Assembly: GCF_003269035.1 (NCBI RefSeq)
Contig: NZ_QLTK01000004.1
Span: 186,001 to 250,000 of the forward strand
Direction of reading: 5' to 3'
Length of the DNA stretch: 64,000 nucleotides
Source: Paraburkholderia bryophila
Lineage (GTDB): Bacteria > Pseudomonadota > Gammaproteobacteria > Burkholderiales > Burkholderiaceae
Made by a program: the position numbers and the translations under genes. This document shows, piece after piece, positions 54,365 to 63,115 of this stretch; within the stretch, counting starts at the first letter, position 1; every line of letters starts with the position of its first letter. A model generated the notes under the pieces. It was not told the origin of the DNA. It saw only the letters and a list, made by a program, of their open reading frames with translations, and did not search any database.

Positions 54365-56116
54365 TTAATCGAGCCGGAGCTTGGCTTCGGCATAGGCGTA
54401 CATCGGACGCCACAGCAGGCGGTTGAACAGAGTCACGAACAGGGACATCACGGCGATGCCCATGATGATCTTCGGATAGTCGCCGGCCGCCGTGGTTTGC
54501 GCGATGTAGGCGCCCAAGCCGTGCGCGGCGACCTTGGTGTCGCCCCACTGCACGAATTCCGCGACGATACTCGCATTCCACGCGCCGCCCGACGCGGTGA
54601 TCGCACCGGTCACGTAGTACGGAAAAATGCCCGGCAGCATGATCTGGCGCCACCACTGCCAGCCGCGAATATGGAAGTTCTTGGCGGCTTCGCGGTAGTC
54701 GTTCGGATAGGAGCTGGCACCGGCGATCACGTTGAACAGGATATACCACTGCGTACCCAACACGATCAGCGGCGACAGCCAGATGTCCGGGTTCAGGTGA
54801 AAGCGCACGATCACGATCACGAACACCGGGAACAGCAGGTTGGCCGGGAACGCGGCAAGGAACTGCGCGAGCGGCTGGATCTTTTCCGCCAGCGCCGGAC
54901 GCAACCCGATCAGCACCCCGATCGGCACCCAGATCACCGAGGCGATCGCGATCAGCAACACGACGCGCAGCAGTGTGGCGAGACCCAGCAGGAACACGTG
55001 GCCGACTTCGTCGAGCGAGACGCCGGTGCGCACGTAAATGAATACGCGATACACCACATACACCGTGGCGACCAGCACCAGCGCGGCCCAAAGCAGGTCG
55101 CCGAGCTTCGAGGATTTCTCGCGCTGCGGAATCTGGAAACGCGGCGCGTTGAACGCCGGCAAGCGGAAATTCACCCGCGCGGCCCGTGCGAACATCCAGC
55201 CGATCGGCACCAGCAGACGGTGAATCAGACGGGTGCGGCGAATCAGATCCAGCAGCCAGGATTCCGGCGCGTCACCCGAGCTGGTGTTCTCCATGCGGAA
55301 CTTGTCGGCCCACGCCACCAGCGGACGGAACAGGAACTGGTCGTACGCGAGAATCACGACCGTCATGGCGAGAATCACCCAGCCGATCGCGTGCAGGTTC
55401 TTGTCCGAGATCGCCTGCGCGAGATACGCGCCGATCCCGGGCAGCGTGATCGTGTTGTTGCCGACGGTGATCGCCTCCGAAGCGACCACGAAGAACCAGC
55501 CGCCCGACATCGACATCATCATGTTCCAGATGAGGCCGGGCATCGAGAACGGCACTTCGAGTTTCCAGAAACGTTGCCACGAGGTCAGATGAAAGCCACG
55601 CGACACTTCGTCCAGATCGCGCGGCACGGTGCGCAGCGACTGATAGAAGCTGAACGTCATGTTCCACGCCTGGCTCGTGAAGATCGCGAAGATCGCCGCC
55701 AGTTCGGCGCCGAGCACGCGGCCCGGAAACAGCGCGAGAAAGAAGGTGACCGTAAAGGAAATGTAGCCCAGCACCGGCACCGACTGCAGGATGTCGAGAA
55801 TCGGCACGAGCACCAGACCGGCGCGCCGGCTCTTGGCGGCCAGGGTGCCGTACACGAGCGTGAACAGCAGCGACGCGACCATGGCCGCGAGCATGCGCAA
55901 CGTGGTGCGCATTGCATATTCGGGCAGATTCGACGGATCGAGGGAGATCGCCTGGGTCTTGAGCGTCGACATCGGCGCCAGCGTTTCGTGGAAACCGATC
56001 GCCGCCATCGCGATGATGCAGATGATCAGCGGAAACGCGACGAAGTCCCAGCGATTGGGCAACACCCGCCATGCGGACGCATTGGCGGTGCGCTTCAGGT
56101 TGAAGCTGAAATCCAT
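54365..56116 (-). CDS. ABC importer fused double permease
   Basis: 583 residues with about 12 membrane segments. It consists of two permease halves fused in one chain: a first domain at about 65-285 (FAIFTSQAWNMTFSFYQSLRTVPRDLDEVSRGF contains the EAA-like loop) and a second at about 360-575 (LGTQWYILFNVIAGASSYPNDYREAAKNFHIRGWQWWRQIMLPGIFP holds the second EAA loop). With the ATPase downstream it makes a complete importer of the nitrate/sulfonate/taurine type. No periplasmic binding protein is encoded nearby. The N-terminal segment MDFSFNLKRTANASAWRVLPNRWD is cytoplasmic. Confidence 0.9.
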   Translation of the reverse strand: MDFSFNLKRTANASAWRVLPNRWDFVAFPLIICIIAMAAIGFHETLAPMSTLKTQAISLDPSNLPEYAMRTTLRMLAAMVASLLFTLVYGTLAAKSRRAGLVLVPILDILQSVPVLGYISFTVTFFLALFPGRVLGAELAAIFAIFTSQAWNMTFSFYQSLRTVPRDLDEVSRGFHLTSWQRFWKLEVPFSMPGLIWNMMMSMSGGWFFVVASEAITVGNNTITLPGIGAYLAQAISDKNLHAIGWVILAMTVVILAYDQFLFRPLVAWADKFRMENTSSGDAPESWLLDLIRRTRLIHRLLVPIGWMFARAARVNFRLPAFNAPRFQIPQREKSSKLGDLLWAALVLVATVYVVYRVFIYVRTGVSLDEVGHVFLLGLATLLRVVLLIAIASVIWVPIGVLIGLRPALAEKIQPLAQFLAAFPANLLFPVFVIVIVRFHLNPDIWLSPLIVLGTQWYILFNVIAGASSYPNDYREAAKNFHIRGWQWWRQIMLPGIFPYYVTGAITASGGAWNASIVAEFVQWGDTKVAAHGLGAYIAQTTAAGDYPKIIMGIAVMSLFVTLFNRLLWRPMYAYAEAKLRLD

Positions 56117-56777
56117 CAGAGGCCCTTCCCGTTGATGAAAGCGAAACGTACGAAGGAGGCCGAGGCAGGCGCGCGACGGTCTGAAGATCGGTCCGGAAAG
56201 CGGAAATCAGGCATGGCAAAAACGCGTGGGCGCGGTAAATCGTTAGCGTTGGAGGCACGTGGGCCGGTGACGGCCGTGTCCGTGGACGAGCCGTCCCGGA
56301 CCGCAACCGTCGAGCCGGGCTCCTGCCGCCGCAGGCGCCGCCCGAAGGCTGGCGGGCTTTCCTTGTTTTGGACGGCACGACACTACACCATCCTATGTTT
56401 CAGGCACAACCTTTCGCGCTAAATAGCGGTATCTCGCGGCAAACGCCTGTCTGAAGCCTGACGGAGTTTCAGGTCAGGCTTGATCCAGTCGTCGGCTTCG
56501 CGTGCGGAAAACCCACACGACCATCAAGAAACGGGCTGGGCTGCCGTTATCAACCTGATCGCCGCCGCACACCGTTTGCATTCCCGCAATAACGGTGGCG
56601 TCAGGCCCCATGACGGTTAAAATCAGGAGATGACGCACCGGCCGCAGGTCTGCCCGGCCACCATGCCGGGACCCGGCAGCGGCGCATCGCAAGCCGCTTC
56701 CACGGGAGCCGAACAGCGCCAGCGCGCTGCCACGAATGAGCGAGTTGCATGTCACAGCCAGACGGATCAGAGGGTCG
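56117..56777. other. Intergenic region between the ABC operon and the diguanylate cyclase
   Basis: 661 bp. Open frames here are short or run antisense into neighbouring genes and show no family-like sequence. It must contain the promoter of the ABC operon and that of the diguanylate cyclase gene. No repeat, dyad or terminator stood out on inspection. Confidence 0.4.
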
Positions 56778-58469
56778 ATGAACAGGACAACCTTGCGCCA
56801 GGCAACCGGGCCGATCAGCTTCGCGCTGATCGTACTGGTTTGCTGGTTCGTGGCCGGCATGGTCGCGGACCGGATGGTACAGCAAGAGCTGGACGCGGCC
56901 CTGCACACGCAGCGGCAGATGTCCACGTCGATCGTCGACAACATGGCGGAAGTGATTGCCAGCGACCTTGCAATGTCGCGGGCCATTCCCGCCACCATGG
57001 CCGAAATGGACGTCATCCAGCATGCCCTGGTGCAATCCCAGAATTATGCCGCGAACGGCGCAGCGGCGGAACCCGCCCTGCACGCCGCGTTGTTAAAAGA
57101 CGCGCGCCTGCGTGCCGTCAGCGAGTTCCTCCACGACGCGCAAGGCTTCTCCGGGCTCGACCAGATCTGGCTCGTCAACGCCAACGGCATCTGCGTCGCG
57201 TCGAGCAACGCCATTAGTAATGCGCAGGCGGCGCAACAGTCGTTCGTCGGCGTCGACATGCGCGAGCGCGGCTATCTGGCGAACGCACTGCTCGGCGCTT
57301 TTGCCGAAGCCTATGGCGTCGGCCGGGCGAGCGGCGAGCCGGGCATCTTCATTGCCGCGCCGGTCTATGCCGACGGCCTGCTGGCCGGCGTGGTGGTCGC
57401 CAAGGTCGGGATCGCGCGGTTGCGCCACTGGGTCGCCCACGCCGGCACCTTCGTCGCCGACGAAAACGGCGTCATCATCATGGCGCACGACAGCGCGCTC
57501 GAAGGTCACGCGCTGCCCAATTCGCGCGTCATGCAGATGAGCGCCGCCGATCGCAAGATCATCTACCGCCGCGAGACGTTCTCCGACATCAGCATTCAGG
57601 TCGACGCGCTGGTGCGCGACCAGGCGCCGTGGGTGCCCGCCTCGATCGCCGGACAGTTGTTCGGCATGAGCGAGCGGCCGGTGCCGTCGCTTTACCAGGC
57701 CCGCACCGGCTTGAACTCGGGGCTCTCGGCGCATCTGGTCGATCCGCTGGCGGCCTGGCCCGAACTGCTGCGCAATCACAAGCGCGATCACTTGCTGGTG
57801 TTCCTGACGCTGGCCGGCACGGTCGCGCTGGCCTGGGTGATCACCGTGTCGTACGTGCGCGAGCGGCGCCACCATCGCGCCACGCGCGACCTCGCCGAGC
57901 AGTTGCAGTCGGCCAATACGCTGCTGTCGGCCGAAGCGCGCCACGACGCGCTGACCGGGGCGCTGTCGCGGCGTTACTTTCTGGACCTGCTGCGCCATGA
58001 GATCGAGCGCGCGCATGCCAACAACGAGCCGCTGTGCATGGCGATCGCCGACCTCGATCATTTCAAGCAGATCAACGACCGCTTCGGCCACGCCGCCGGC
58101 GACCGCGCGCTCGAACACTTCGTCGACACCTGTCGCGCCGAACTACGCGGCTCGGATGCGATCGGCCGGCTCGGTGGCGAAGAGTTCGGGCTGCTGCTGC
58201 CGGCTACCGATCTAGCCGGAGGCCGTGAAGTGGTCGAGCGTTTGCGGTTGCGGCTGAAGGCGATACCTTCGCCGAAATTGCCGGCCTCGGTGGGGTTGAG
58301 CGTGAGCATCGGGATTACCGAACTCTCGCCCGACGACCTGCCCGAGCGGATCGTGAGCCGCGCCGACACCGCGCTCTATGCGGCCAAATCGGGCGGCCGC
58401 GACCGCACCGAAGCCCTGCCGCCCGACGACACCGCGCCGCCGGCGCGTACGGTGGCCAACGTTTGGTGA
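56778..58469 (+). CDS. Membrane diguanylate cyclase with Cache sensor
   Basis: 563 residues. One membrane helix near 14-34, a periplasmic Cache-like sensor (about 40-345, with LDQIWLVNANGICVASSN and VVVAKVGIARLRHWV), a second helix near 350-370, and a GGDEF domain from about 390. The active site is GRLGGEEFGLLLPATD with a complete GGEEF motif; RGSD five residues upstream is the inhibitory I-site. It synthesises c-di-GMP. The second such enzyme in this window is at 34822-36369. ATG 56778 is chosen because it places the membrane helix right after the start. Confidence 0.9.
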   Translation: MNRTTLRQATGPISFALIVLVCWFVAGMVADRMVQQELDAALHTQRQMSTSIVDNMAEVIASDLAMSRAIPATMAEMDVIQHALVQSQNYAANGAAAEPALHAALLKDARLRAVSEFLHDAQGFSGLDQIWLVNANGICVASSNAISNAQAAQQSFVGVDMRERGYLANALLGAFAEAYGVGRASGEPGIFIAAPVYADGLLAGVVVAKVGIARLRHWVAHAGTFVADENGVIIMAHDSALEGHALPNSRVMQMSAADRKIIYRRETFSDISIQVDALVRDQAPWVPASIAGQLFGMSERPVPSLYQARTGLNSGLSAHLVDPLAAWPELLRNHKRDHLLVFLTLAGTVALAWVITVSYVRERRHHRATRDLAEQLQSANTLLSAEARHDALTGALSRRYFLDLLRHEIERAHANNEPLCMAIADLDHFKQINDRFGHAAGDRALEHFVDTCRAELRGSDAIGRLGGEEFGLLLPATDLAGGREVVERLRLRLKAIPSPKLPASVGLSVSIGITELSPDDLPERIVSRADTALYAAKSGGRDRTEALPPDDTAPPARTVANVW

Positions 58470-58663
58470 ACCGGCCACCGTGGCTGCAATCGTGGCTGCA
58501 ATCGTGGCTTTGCTCCGCCGGCTGCCGCCGGCGCGCAGCGAAGTGCTCCTCGATGCAGCGCCACTGACGCAACGCAAGCGACCACCTCATGGCTTCCGTA
58601 ATGAAGCAGGTATGATCGACCCTGATATCTAGGTTGCCGCTACCGCTTTAACGGGAGATTCGC

Positions 58664-58930
58664 ATGAAGGGAAATTTGGTCATCGTCTGTCGGGATCAGG
58701 ATGCGCATGCATTCGATCATCTGCTGGCTGAGTACGGCGCATTCCAGACGCGCCTGTCGTCGACCGCGTGGTATCTGAAGCTGGACGTTGCGCCGGAACT
58801 GATTCAGGAGGAGATCCTGGCGAGGCTCGGCAAGTACACCACGCACTATATTTTCGAAGCCGAAACGGTGACGTGGAATACGGTGGACGGCGACGCGGCC
58901 AATGCGCTGAACACGTTGTTCTCGGATTAG
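58664..58930 (+). CDS. Small protein with Cas2-like/ferredoxin-like pattern
   Basis: 88 residues: MKGNLVIVCRDQDAHAFDHLLAEYGAFQTRLSSTAWYLKLDVAPELIQEEILARLGKYTTHYIFEAETVTWNTVDGD... The strand-helix-strand-strand-helix-strand order fits a ferredoxin-like fold, as in small Cas2/VapD- or SinR-like proteins. GGGAGA precedes the ATG. It is not part of any CRISPR locus. No catalytic residue can be named. Function unknown. Confidence 0.6.
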   Translation: MKGNLVIVCRDQDAHAFDHLLAEYGAFQTRLSSTAWYLKLDVAPELIQEEILARLGKYTTHYIFEAETVTWNTVDGDAANALNTLFSD

Positions 58931-59026
58931 CGTATTGCACTAACGTATTGGCCGAGAGAAGCGACCGGCCGCGAATGAGCGGCCAGACTCTCCGGGCGTT
59001 GCGCCCGGAGCTGTTCGCCAAACTGA

Positions 59027-60343
59027 TTACCAGACGCTTTCCGACAGCGCCGCGATTCGCGGCACCGCCTCGAACGGAAAGCTCATCAACACGCGCAAAC
59101 CACGACCGCCGTGGTTGCCGAGCTCCCACTCCCCGCCCGCCCGCCGCACCAGCCGCTCGACGATCGCGAGCCCCAGCCCGCTATGACCGTTGCCGCCGCG
59201 CGCGGGATCGAGCCGCACGAACGGCCGGCTGGCATTGATCAGGTCTTGTGCGGCGATACCGCCGCCGCTGTCGCTGACCGATAGCGTGTAGCCTTGCGCG
59301 GTTCGCGCAGTAGCAACGACGATCGGCGGCGCGCCATACGCATGCGCGTTATCGAGCAGGTTCGACAGAATCCGGTCGAGTGTGGCAGCCGGCAGCAGGA
59401 ATGCCGGCCCCGCCTGCAACTCGGTCTGCACGGCGGGCGCGCCGCCCGCCACCGCGCGATAGCTGCGCACCACGCGCTCGCATTGCGCGTCGACCTCGAC
59501 GGCTTCGCTGCGATCGGCGCCGTCGTGCGCGAACACCAGGAACTGCTCGACGATATGTGTCATCGAATCGACGTCGCGGACCACGCCGTCGCGCATCTTC
59601 ACTTCTTCCATCATTTCGGCGCGCAGCCGCAAACGCGCCAGCGGCGTTTTAAGGTCGTGCGCGACGCCGGCCAGCATCACCGCGCGATCGTTTTCCGTGC
59701 GCGCCACTTCCTGCACCATCTGGTTGAAACCGTGGGTCAATTGCCGCAACTCGCGCGGGCCACGCTCCGGCACCGGCGGCACCGGCAAGCCGCGGCCGAA
59801 ACGCGCCACCGCCTGGGCTAGCGAGCGCAACGGACGCTGCAAGGCCCACGCCGCGAACAGCGCCGCCATGACGGCAAACGAGAAAATGATCGCGAGCCAC
59901 AGCATGGTGCGGTCGAGCGAGCGCGGCGGACGCAACGGCTGCACCGGCACCACGATCCAGTCGGCGTCGGACACGCCACGCACCCACAGCGTGGGCGGCC
60001 GGCCCGGCTCGCCGACCCGCACCTGGGTGCCGGGCGGCATGCGGTCGCGCGCGTCTTCGATAAAGCGTTCGAGCGGCGCCGGCATGGCGGTTCGCTCCGC
60101 CGGAACGTCCGGGCTGGACGGGTCGACCAGCTTCACACGCGACGGCAACGGCTGATCCGGCGTACGCGCGACGTGCTGACGCACCGCGTCGACGAGGAAC
60201 ACGGCTTCTTCCACCGCGTAGCGTGTCTGCAATTGACTGCGCTCCAGGCGCATCAGCGCGAACCACGCGAAATGCGACAGGAGAAGGACCGCGACGACTA
60301 GCAGCGCCAGCCGTCCGAAGAGCGAATCAATGGGCCGACGCAT
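59027..60343 (-). CDS. EnvZ/RisS-type sensor histidine kinase
   Basis: 438 residues. Two membrane spans (about 12-32 and 150-172) flank a periplasmic sensor domain. A HAMP linker follows (LRSLAQAVARFGRG), then the DHp domain with the phospho-acceptor histidine near 230 in GVAHDLKTPLARLRLRAEMM, and the ATPase domain with N box (LLDNAHAYG), G1 (VSDSGGGI) and G2 (GHSGLGLAIVERL). It phosphorylates the response regulator encoded upstream, with which it overlaps by 17 bp. The start at 60341-60343 is chosen because RRPIDSLFGRL is the usual EnvZ/RisS beginning. Confidence 0.93.
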   Translation of the reverse strand: MRRPIDSLFGRLALLVVAVLLLSHFAWFALMRLERSQLQTRYAVEEAVFLVDAVRQHVARTPDQPLPSRVKLVDPSSPDVPAERTAMPAPLERFIEDARDRMPPGTQVRVGEPGRPPTLWVRGVSDADWIVVPVQPLRPPRSLDRTMLWLAIIFSFAVMAALFAAWALQRPLRSLAQAVARFGRGLPVPPVPERGPRELRQLTHGFNQMVQEVARTENDRAVMLAGVAHDLKTPLARLRLRAEMMEEVKMRDGVVRDVDSMTHIVEQFLVFAHDGADRSEAVEVDAQCERVVRSYRAVAGGAPAVQTELQAGPAFLLPAATLDRILSNLLDNAHAYGAPPIVVATARTAQGYTLSVSDSGGGIAAQDLINASRPFVRLDPARGGNGHSGLGLAIVERLVRRAGGEWELGNHGGRGLRVLMSFPFEAVPRIAALSESVW

Positions 60344-61052
60344 GCTGTTCGCCATCCGGCACGAACACGTAACCACGGCCGCGCACCGTTTGAATGAAGC
60401 GCGGCGTGGACGGATCGGTTTCGAGAATGCGCCGCAGACGCCATACCTGCACGTCGATGCCGCGGTCGGTGCCGTCGTATTCCGGACCGTGCAGCAGTTC
60501 GAGCAGGCGTTCGCGCGTCAGCGTGCGCATGGGGTGATTGACAAAAATCTTGAGCAGCGCGAATTCGCTGCCGGACAGCGTCAGCGGTTTGTCTTCCAGA
60601 TTCAGCGTGCGCGACTGGAAGTCGAGCGTGAAGCGGCCGAAGTTGAACGGCTCGCGCTGTTCCGGCGCGGCCGCCGACGGCAACGTGCGGCGCCGCCGCA
60701 GCACCGCCTGCACACGCGCCAGCAACTCGCGCGGGTTGAACGGCTTGCCGAGGTAGTCGTCGGCGCCGAGTTCCAGGCCGACGATCCGGTCGACGTCGTC
60801 GGCGCGCGCGGTGAGCATGATGACGGGGATGTCGTCGCCCGACGCGCGCAGCTTGCGCAGCGCGGTCAAACCATCGACACCCGGCATCATCAGATCGAGC
60901 ACGATCAGGTCCGGGCGCTCGCGCTCGAGCCTGCGCTCGAGCGAGCCCGCGTCGTGCAGCACCGAGACCTCGATGCCCTGACGGGCCAGATAGTCGCGCA
61001 GCAGATCACGCAATTCGACATCGTCGTCGACAACCAGTATTTGAGTAGCCAT
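60327..61052 (-). CDS. ompR: OmpR/RisA-type response regulator
   Basis: 241 residues. Receiver domain with acidic pocket Asp9-Asp11, phospho-acceptor Asp53 (LIVLDLMMPG), T (VIMLTARADD) and Lys near 103 (YLGKPFNPRELLAR). The winged-helix domain has PLTLSGSEFALLKIFVNHPMRTLTRERLLEL and RGIDVQVWRLRRILE, ending GRGYVFVPDG. The F-N-P-R-E-L-L-A-R and V-P-D-G signatures group it with OmpR and RisA rather than PhoB or CpxR. It is transcribed away from the spy-like gene; the divergent promoter region carries matching boxes at 61108-61151. Confidence 0.93.
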   Translation of the reverse strand: MATQILVVDDDVELRDLLRDYLARQGIEVSVLHDAGSLERRLERERPDLIVLDLMMPGVDGLTALRKLRASGDDIPVIMLTARADDVDRIVGLELGADDYLGKPFNPRELLARVQAVLRRRRTLPSAAAPEQREPFNFGRFTLDFQSRTLNLEDKPLTLSGSEFALLKIFVNHPMRTLTRERLLELLHGPEYDGTDRGIDVQVWRLRRILETDPSTPRFIQTVRGRGYVFVPDGEQHASAH

Positions 61053-61107
61053 GGATGGAGTTTAACGCGCAGCTGAAAGGGTTTTCGTTTCCGGACGGCC
61101 TTCAAGG

Positions 61108-61151
61108 GTTACCGGGTGTTACGGTGAAAGCCACCCGTAATGACCCGTAAT
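61108..61151. promoter_or_regulatory. Two opposed pairs of OmpR-type boxes
   Basis: GTTAC occurs at 61108-61112 and 61118-61122, period 10 bp (GTTAC-N5-GTTAC). In the opposite orientation ACCCGTAAT occurs at 61133-61141 and 61143-61151, also period 10 (on the minus strand ATTACGGG-N2-ATTACGGG). They lie 56-99 bp from the regulator start and 120-163 bp from the spy-like start, between the divergent genes. Confidence 0.7.
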
Positions 61152-61270
61152 AGCCGGATCGAGCCACGTAACACAGCGCACGACGCAGTTCTCTACGCTG
61201 TGACTTACCGAATGCAGGCCGTCCACGTTATCGGTTGCATCGTCGGCTATTCCATTACAAGGAGCCTTAC

Positions 61271-61798
61271 ATGTCCACCAAAAAGATGTCGCGCGTTCTC
61301 GCCGTTGCCGCCACTGCTCTCGCCATCGGCGCGGGTGCGGCCTATGCCGCCCAACCCGCCGGTCACGGCGGCCCCGGCGGTTGGCACGGCGGGTTCATGA
61401 AGCAACTCACGCAGCTGCACGACCAGTTGAAGCTCAACGCGGATCAGGAAAAGCAGTGGCAAGCCGCGCTCAACACGATGAAGCAGAACCATGAAGCCAT
61501 GCGCGCCAACCATGAACAGATCAAGGATCAGTTCAAGGCCGCGCAGCAACAACCCATCCTGGATCTGAGCGCGATGGCCGCCGCGCATCAGCAGGTCGAG
61601 CAGAAAGACGCGCAACTGCGCCAGCAAACCACCGACGCCTGGCTGTCGTTCTATAACGGCCTGAACGACCAGCAGAAGACCACCGTCAGCACGGCGCTGA
61701 AGCAGCGCTTTGCCAAAATGGAAGCGCGTCACGACAAGATGCGCGAACGTTGGGAACATCACAAGGGCGCAGCGTCGGCGCCGGCTGCGAATCAGTAA
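61271..61798 (+). CDS. Spy/CpxP-like periplasmic chaperone
   Basis: 175 residues. A signal peptide (MSTKKMSRVLAVAATALAIGAGAAYAAQ) is cut near residue 27. The mature protein is helical and charged. Its two LTxxQ-type motifs are degenerate: LKLNADQEKQWQ and LNDQQKTTVSTALK. The centre is rich in Gln, Lys and His (NHEAMRANHEQIKDQFKAAQQQ, QHQQVEQKDAQLRQQ). It belongs to the Spy/CpxP family, which holds unfolded periplasmic proteins. AAGGAGCC (61259-61266) fixes the start. Divergent from the OmpR-type regulator. Confidence 0.88.
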   Translation: MSTKKMSRVLAVAATALAIGAGAAYAAQPAGHGGPGGWHGGFMKQLTQLHDQLKLNADQEKQWQAALNTMKQNHEAMRANHEQIKDQFKAAQQQPILDLSAMAAAHQQVEQKDAQLRQQTTDAWLSFYNGLNDQQKTTVSTALKQRFAKMEARHDKMRERWEHHKGAASAPAANQ

Positions 61799-61843
61799 TG
61801 CGCGGCAGCGCAGGCGGAAGGTGGCGGCTGCAGTCGCCTTCCG

Positions 61844-61885
61844 CAAACAGAAACGCCACGGAAATTTCCGTGGCGTTTCTGTTTG
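61844..61885. terminator. Bidirectional terminator between spy-like and pirin genes
   Basis: A perfect 42-base palindrome: CAAACAGAAACGCCACGGAAA (61844-61864; shown in part) and its exact inverse complement, 21 bp each, with CTGTTTG at the 3' end. It lies between convergent genes. Confidence 0.82.
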
Positions 61886-61936
61886 CAAGGCGCTCGCGCG
61901 GCGCACCGCAGGGGCGGGCGACCGATCGCCCGACCA

Positions 61937-62647
61937 TCATCCGTTCAGCGTTCCGAGATCGAACAGCAGCACTTCCGCGTCTACCCCCTTCTCCAGCGTC
62001 ACCGAGTCGATTTCGCTGAGCTTGGCCGCGTCACCCGCACGAAGCGCCTCGCCGTTCACCGTCAGCGCGCCGCGCGCGACATGCACGTACGCGAGACGCC
62101 CCGCCGGCAACGTCAACGTGGCCCGTTCCGCACCGTCGATCAGCGCCGCGTAAATCGACGCGTCCGCGTGGATCGTCACCGAACCATCACGGCCATCGGG
62201 CGAGGCGACGACGCGCAGACGGCCGCGCTTGTCGGCGTCGACGAAACGTTTTTCCTCGTAGCTGGGGACGTCGCCCGTGCGTTGCGGAACCACCCATATC
62301 TGCAACAGATGCGCTTCGTCCTCCTGCGACGCGTTGTACTCGCTGTGCTGCACGCCCGTGCCGGCGCTCATGCGCTGCACGTCGCCCGGACGGATGGTCG
62401 AGCCGTTGCCCATGCTGTCGCGGTGTGCCAGCGCGCCGTCCAGCACATACGTGACGATTTCCATATCGCGATGGCCATGCGTGCCGAAGCCCTGACCACC
62501 GGCAATGCGGTCTTCGTTGATCACTCGCAGCGGGCCGAAATGGACGTGCTGCGGATCGCGATAGTCCGCGAAAGAGAAGCTGTGATACGAGTCGAGCCAG
62601 CCGTGGTTGGCATGGCCGCGTTCTTCGGAACGGCGGATCTCGATCAT
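61937..62647 (-). CDS. Pirin family protein (YhhW type)
   Basis: 236 residues. The cupin metal site is seen in VLDSYHSFSFADYRDPQHVHFG, FGTHGHRDMEIVTYVLDGALAHRDSMGN (His57, His59 and Glu63 type ligands), and SAGTGVQHSEYNAS (His). A C-terminal second cupin follows. YhhW proteins are quercetin 2,3-dioxygenases in vitro; the physiological substrate is not known. The ATG at 62645-62647 begins MIEIRRSEERGHANH, the usual family start, and has GGAG before it; the longer upstream frame is not coding. Confidence 0.92.
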   Translation of the reverse strand: MIEIRRSEERGHANHGWLDSYHSFSFADYRDPQHVHFGPLRVINEDRIAGGQGFGTHGHRDMEIVTYVLDGALAHRDSMGNGSTIRPGDVQRMSAGTGVQHSEYNASQEDEAHLLQIWVVPQRTGDVPSYEEKRFVDADKRGRLRVVASPDGRDGSVTIHADASIYAALIDGAERATLTLPAGRLAYVHVARGALTVNGEALRAGDAAKLSEIDSVTLEKGVDAEVLLFDLGTLNG

Positions 62648-63115
62648 GGAAAGACTCCCGGTGAGTGATTGGCGATGTACTGAATGTAGGGGCGCACGGC
62701 CCGCTACACAATCGGCGCAGGCGCACCGGATCGTTCCACAAATCCATGCAATCGAAGGCCGGTGGCGGTTTAAGCCGGCCGCGCCGCGCGACGTCGCGCT
62801 CGCACAACGCATGGCTCGCCGGGTGGCCGCCCCCGGACGCGCCACACTGGCGCCACGTCCCCGTTCGGGTAAAATACCGCCCTTTTCGAGACACGTGGGC
62901 GCCGAAGACACGCCGGTCGGCCCTGACAGCCGCGCCGCAACGGCATGTCACCCCGCACCGCCCCCGCCGCCCCGTCTGAAAACGCAGCCCGCGAAGCGCC
63001 GCGCCGATCCCGCGCGGCGCGACAATTTTGACCGCCTAGAATAGCGACGGCCGGCCGCGAGCCGGCGTTCGTCGAGATCGAAGCACCACGACGACCTGTT
63101 TGATCCAGGAGAAAC
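62648..63115. other. Divergent intergenic region before the amino-acid binding protein
   Basis: 468 bp containing the promoters of both flanking genes. TAGAAT at 63037-63042 and TAAAAT near 62868 are -10 candidates, without a good -35 partner. CAGGAGAAAC at 63106-63115 is the ribosome-binding site of the next gene. No other gene or repeat was seen. Confidence 0.4.

Noticed and set aside
54083..56422. A 779-codon plus-strand frame through the ABC permease gene
   Set aside because: Antisense to two recognised transporter genes; composition is Arg/His/Gln/Asp-rich with no domain.
58664..58930. A Cas2 gene of a CRISPR-Cas system
   Set aside because: No Cas1, no other cas gene and no repeat array in the window; only a fold-level resemblance.
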